Program-made: the position numbers and the translations under genes
Source of the DNA: Promethearchaeota archaeon
GTDB lineage: Archaea; Asgardarchaeota; Lokiarchaeia; Sigyniarchaeales; Promethearchaeaceae
Reading direction: 5' to 3'
NCBI GenBank assembly: GCA_016933055.1
Contig: JAFGBS010000028.1
Coordinates: 248,001 to 312,000 of the forward strand
DNA length: 64,000 nucleotides
Notes under the pieces: model-generated
Database searches by the model: none
Told to the model about the DNA's origin: nothing
What the model saw: only the letters and a program-made list of their open reading frames with translations
Shown here: in pieces, positions 63,463 through 64,000 of the stretch
Layout: each line of letters starts with the position of its first letter
Numbering within the stretch: the first letter of the stretch is position 1

Positions 63463-63949
63463 GTCCCCACACTATTACTTTTTTGTGATGTAAATACCTA
63501 GAATCTGTTCTTAATTGGGAACATCCGCCCGGTCCAAGCCCAATAACTATAAAGAATGCGGAATTGATGTTGAATAATATAATCCTATCCCTCAACAGCC
63601 AATTACCAGCCAATAGTCGAACATATAGTGTTTATCAAGGTCTTCTGACAATTTAGTAGGAATAGTTAATCTTATAGCCTCATGCTATTGGATTACATTT
63701 GGTTTTTGCTTAGGAGTGTTTTCTCTTAGAATGATTACCTTCCCTCCCACCCGCGCCAAGGACATATGTTGGTTATATCTAATCGTGTATTGAGAAGATA
63801 ATATGATCCAAAAATTGATTCTGGTATATATCTTCTATTCTAAAGTACGATAGGTTTAAGTTAAAGGGTTAGCATTTACGATCTGTCGAGTAAAATAGAT
63901 TTGGTTACCTAAAACAACTTTATAACCTATAATTTAGGAATTTGATAAA

Positions 63950-64000
63950 ATGGGAGAGAAAGAAATCTACATAAAACTGGGAACTGCATTTATCTTAATA
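63950..64000 (+). CDS. Start of a gene cut by the window end
   Basis: An ATG at 63950 opens a frame of 17 codons (MGEKEIYIKLGTAFILI) that runs to the window end. The last residues are hydrophobic and could begin a membrane helix. Too short to identify. Confidence 0.3.
   Translation, partial: MGEKEIYIKLGTAFILI

Noticed and set aside
63428..63613. Minus-strand 61-aa open frame
   Set aside because: It lies in a hairpin-rich gap and shows no recognisable protein pattern.
1..64000. CRISPR array or prophage
   Set aside because: No regularly spaced identical repeats of 25-37 bp and no phage structural or integrase genes were seen.

Overview
The window is AT-rich archaeal DNA that most probably comes from an Asgard (Promethearchaeota) archaeon. 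The evidence is a set of eukaryotic-signature genes next to ordinary archaeal genes: an actin-family protein (11694-12797), a Rab/Ras-like small GTPase (33148-33741), a longin-like domain fused to a GTPase (17428-19143), two paralogous longin-like/winged-helix proteins (14150-15187 and 22622-23701), and a protein joining a UBC/RWD-like fold to a degenerate JAB/MPN fold (9804-10484). Archaeal markers include a UPF0147 C-terminus, tRNA-splicing endonuclease, a MEMO1 protein, a TrmB-like regulator and TATA-like promoters. I cannot separate Loki-, Heimdall- or other Asgard classes from the sequence alone. No rRNA, tRNA, CRISPR array, IS transposase or phage gene was seen.

Layout. 1-7005 (mostly minus): UPF0147 tail, an amidohydrolase-like/YjbQ fusion, membrane proteins, an acyl-CoA dehydrogenase, and a corrinoid-protein / URO-D methyltransferase pair with a membrane protein. 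7006-8707: hairpin-rich non-coding DNA, a small membrane protein and a broken ADP-ribosylglycohydrolase. 8708-10484 (plus): ribokinase, a coupled 51-aa ORF, and the UBC/RWD-pseudoJAB gene. 10500-19143 (minus): a closely packed run holding a second URO-D protein, actin-like protein, PIG-L deacetylase, cupin-like protein, longin-like protein, HEAT/coiled-coil protein, an unknown protein and the longin-GTPase. 19301-32858: purD, tRNA endonuclease, a methyltransferase, a longin-like gene coupled to a 1368-aa surface protein, MEMO1, a circularly permuted GTPase, a PfkB kinase and a coiled-coil protein. 33148-34683: Rab-like GTPase plus TrmB-like regulator. 34991-50151: membrane hydrolase, CPBP protease, amidohydrolase plus MFS, MFS plus flavoprotein, M24 peptidase, GH29 fucosidase, membrane-anchored GH16-like protein and a third MFS. 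50954-60773: HerA/DUF853 ATPase, an FeS/FAD 2-hydroxyacid oxidase pair, and an operon of WP-repeat membrane protein, acyl-CoA ligase and ketoacyl-synthase-III-like enzyme facing an alpha/beta hydrolase. 60911-64000: a surface protein with a C-terminal anchor, two zinc-ribbon proteins, a hairpin cluster and the start of another gene.

How the genes fit together. The metabolic genes suggest a heterotroph using methylated substrates (corrinoid plus URO-D proteins), fatty or organic acids (acyl-CoA dehydrogenase, acyl-CoA ligase, 2-hydroxyacid oxidase) and sugars (GH29, GH16-like, PfkB kinases). The most interesting part is 10.5-19.1 kb, where an actin relative that has lost the usual ATP-hydrolysis residues lies on the same strand, with short gaps, as a longin-GTPase fusion and a longin-like protein. 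A second longin-like gene is translationally coupled to a large surface protein with a cytoplasmic tail. Two or three short TA-flanked inverted-repeat elements (7360-7470, 34700-34924, 52512-52625) look like one MITE-like family.
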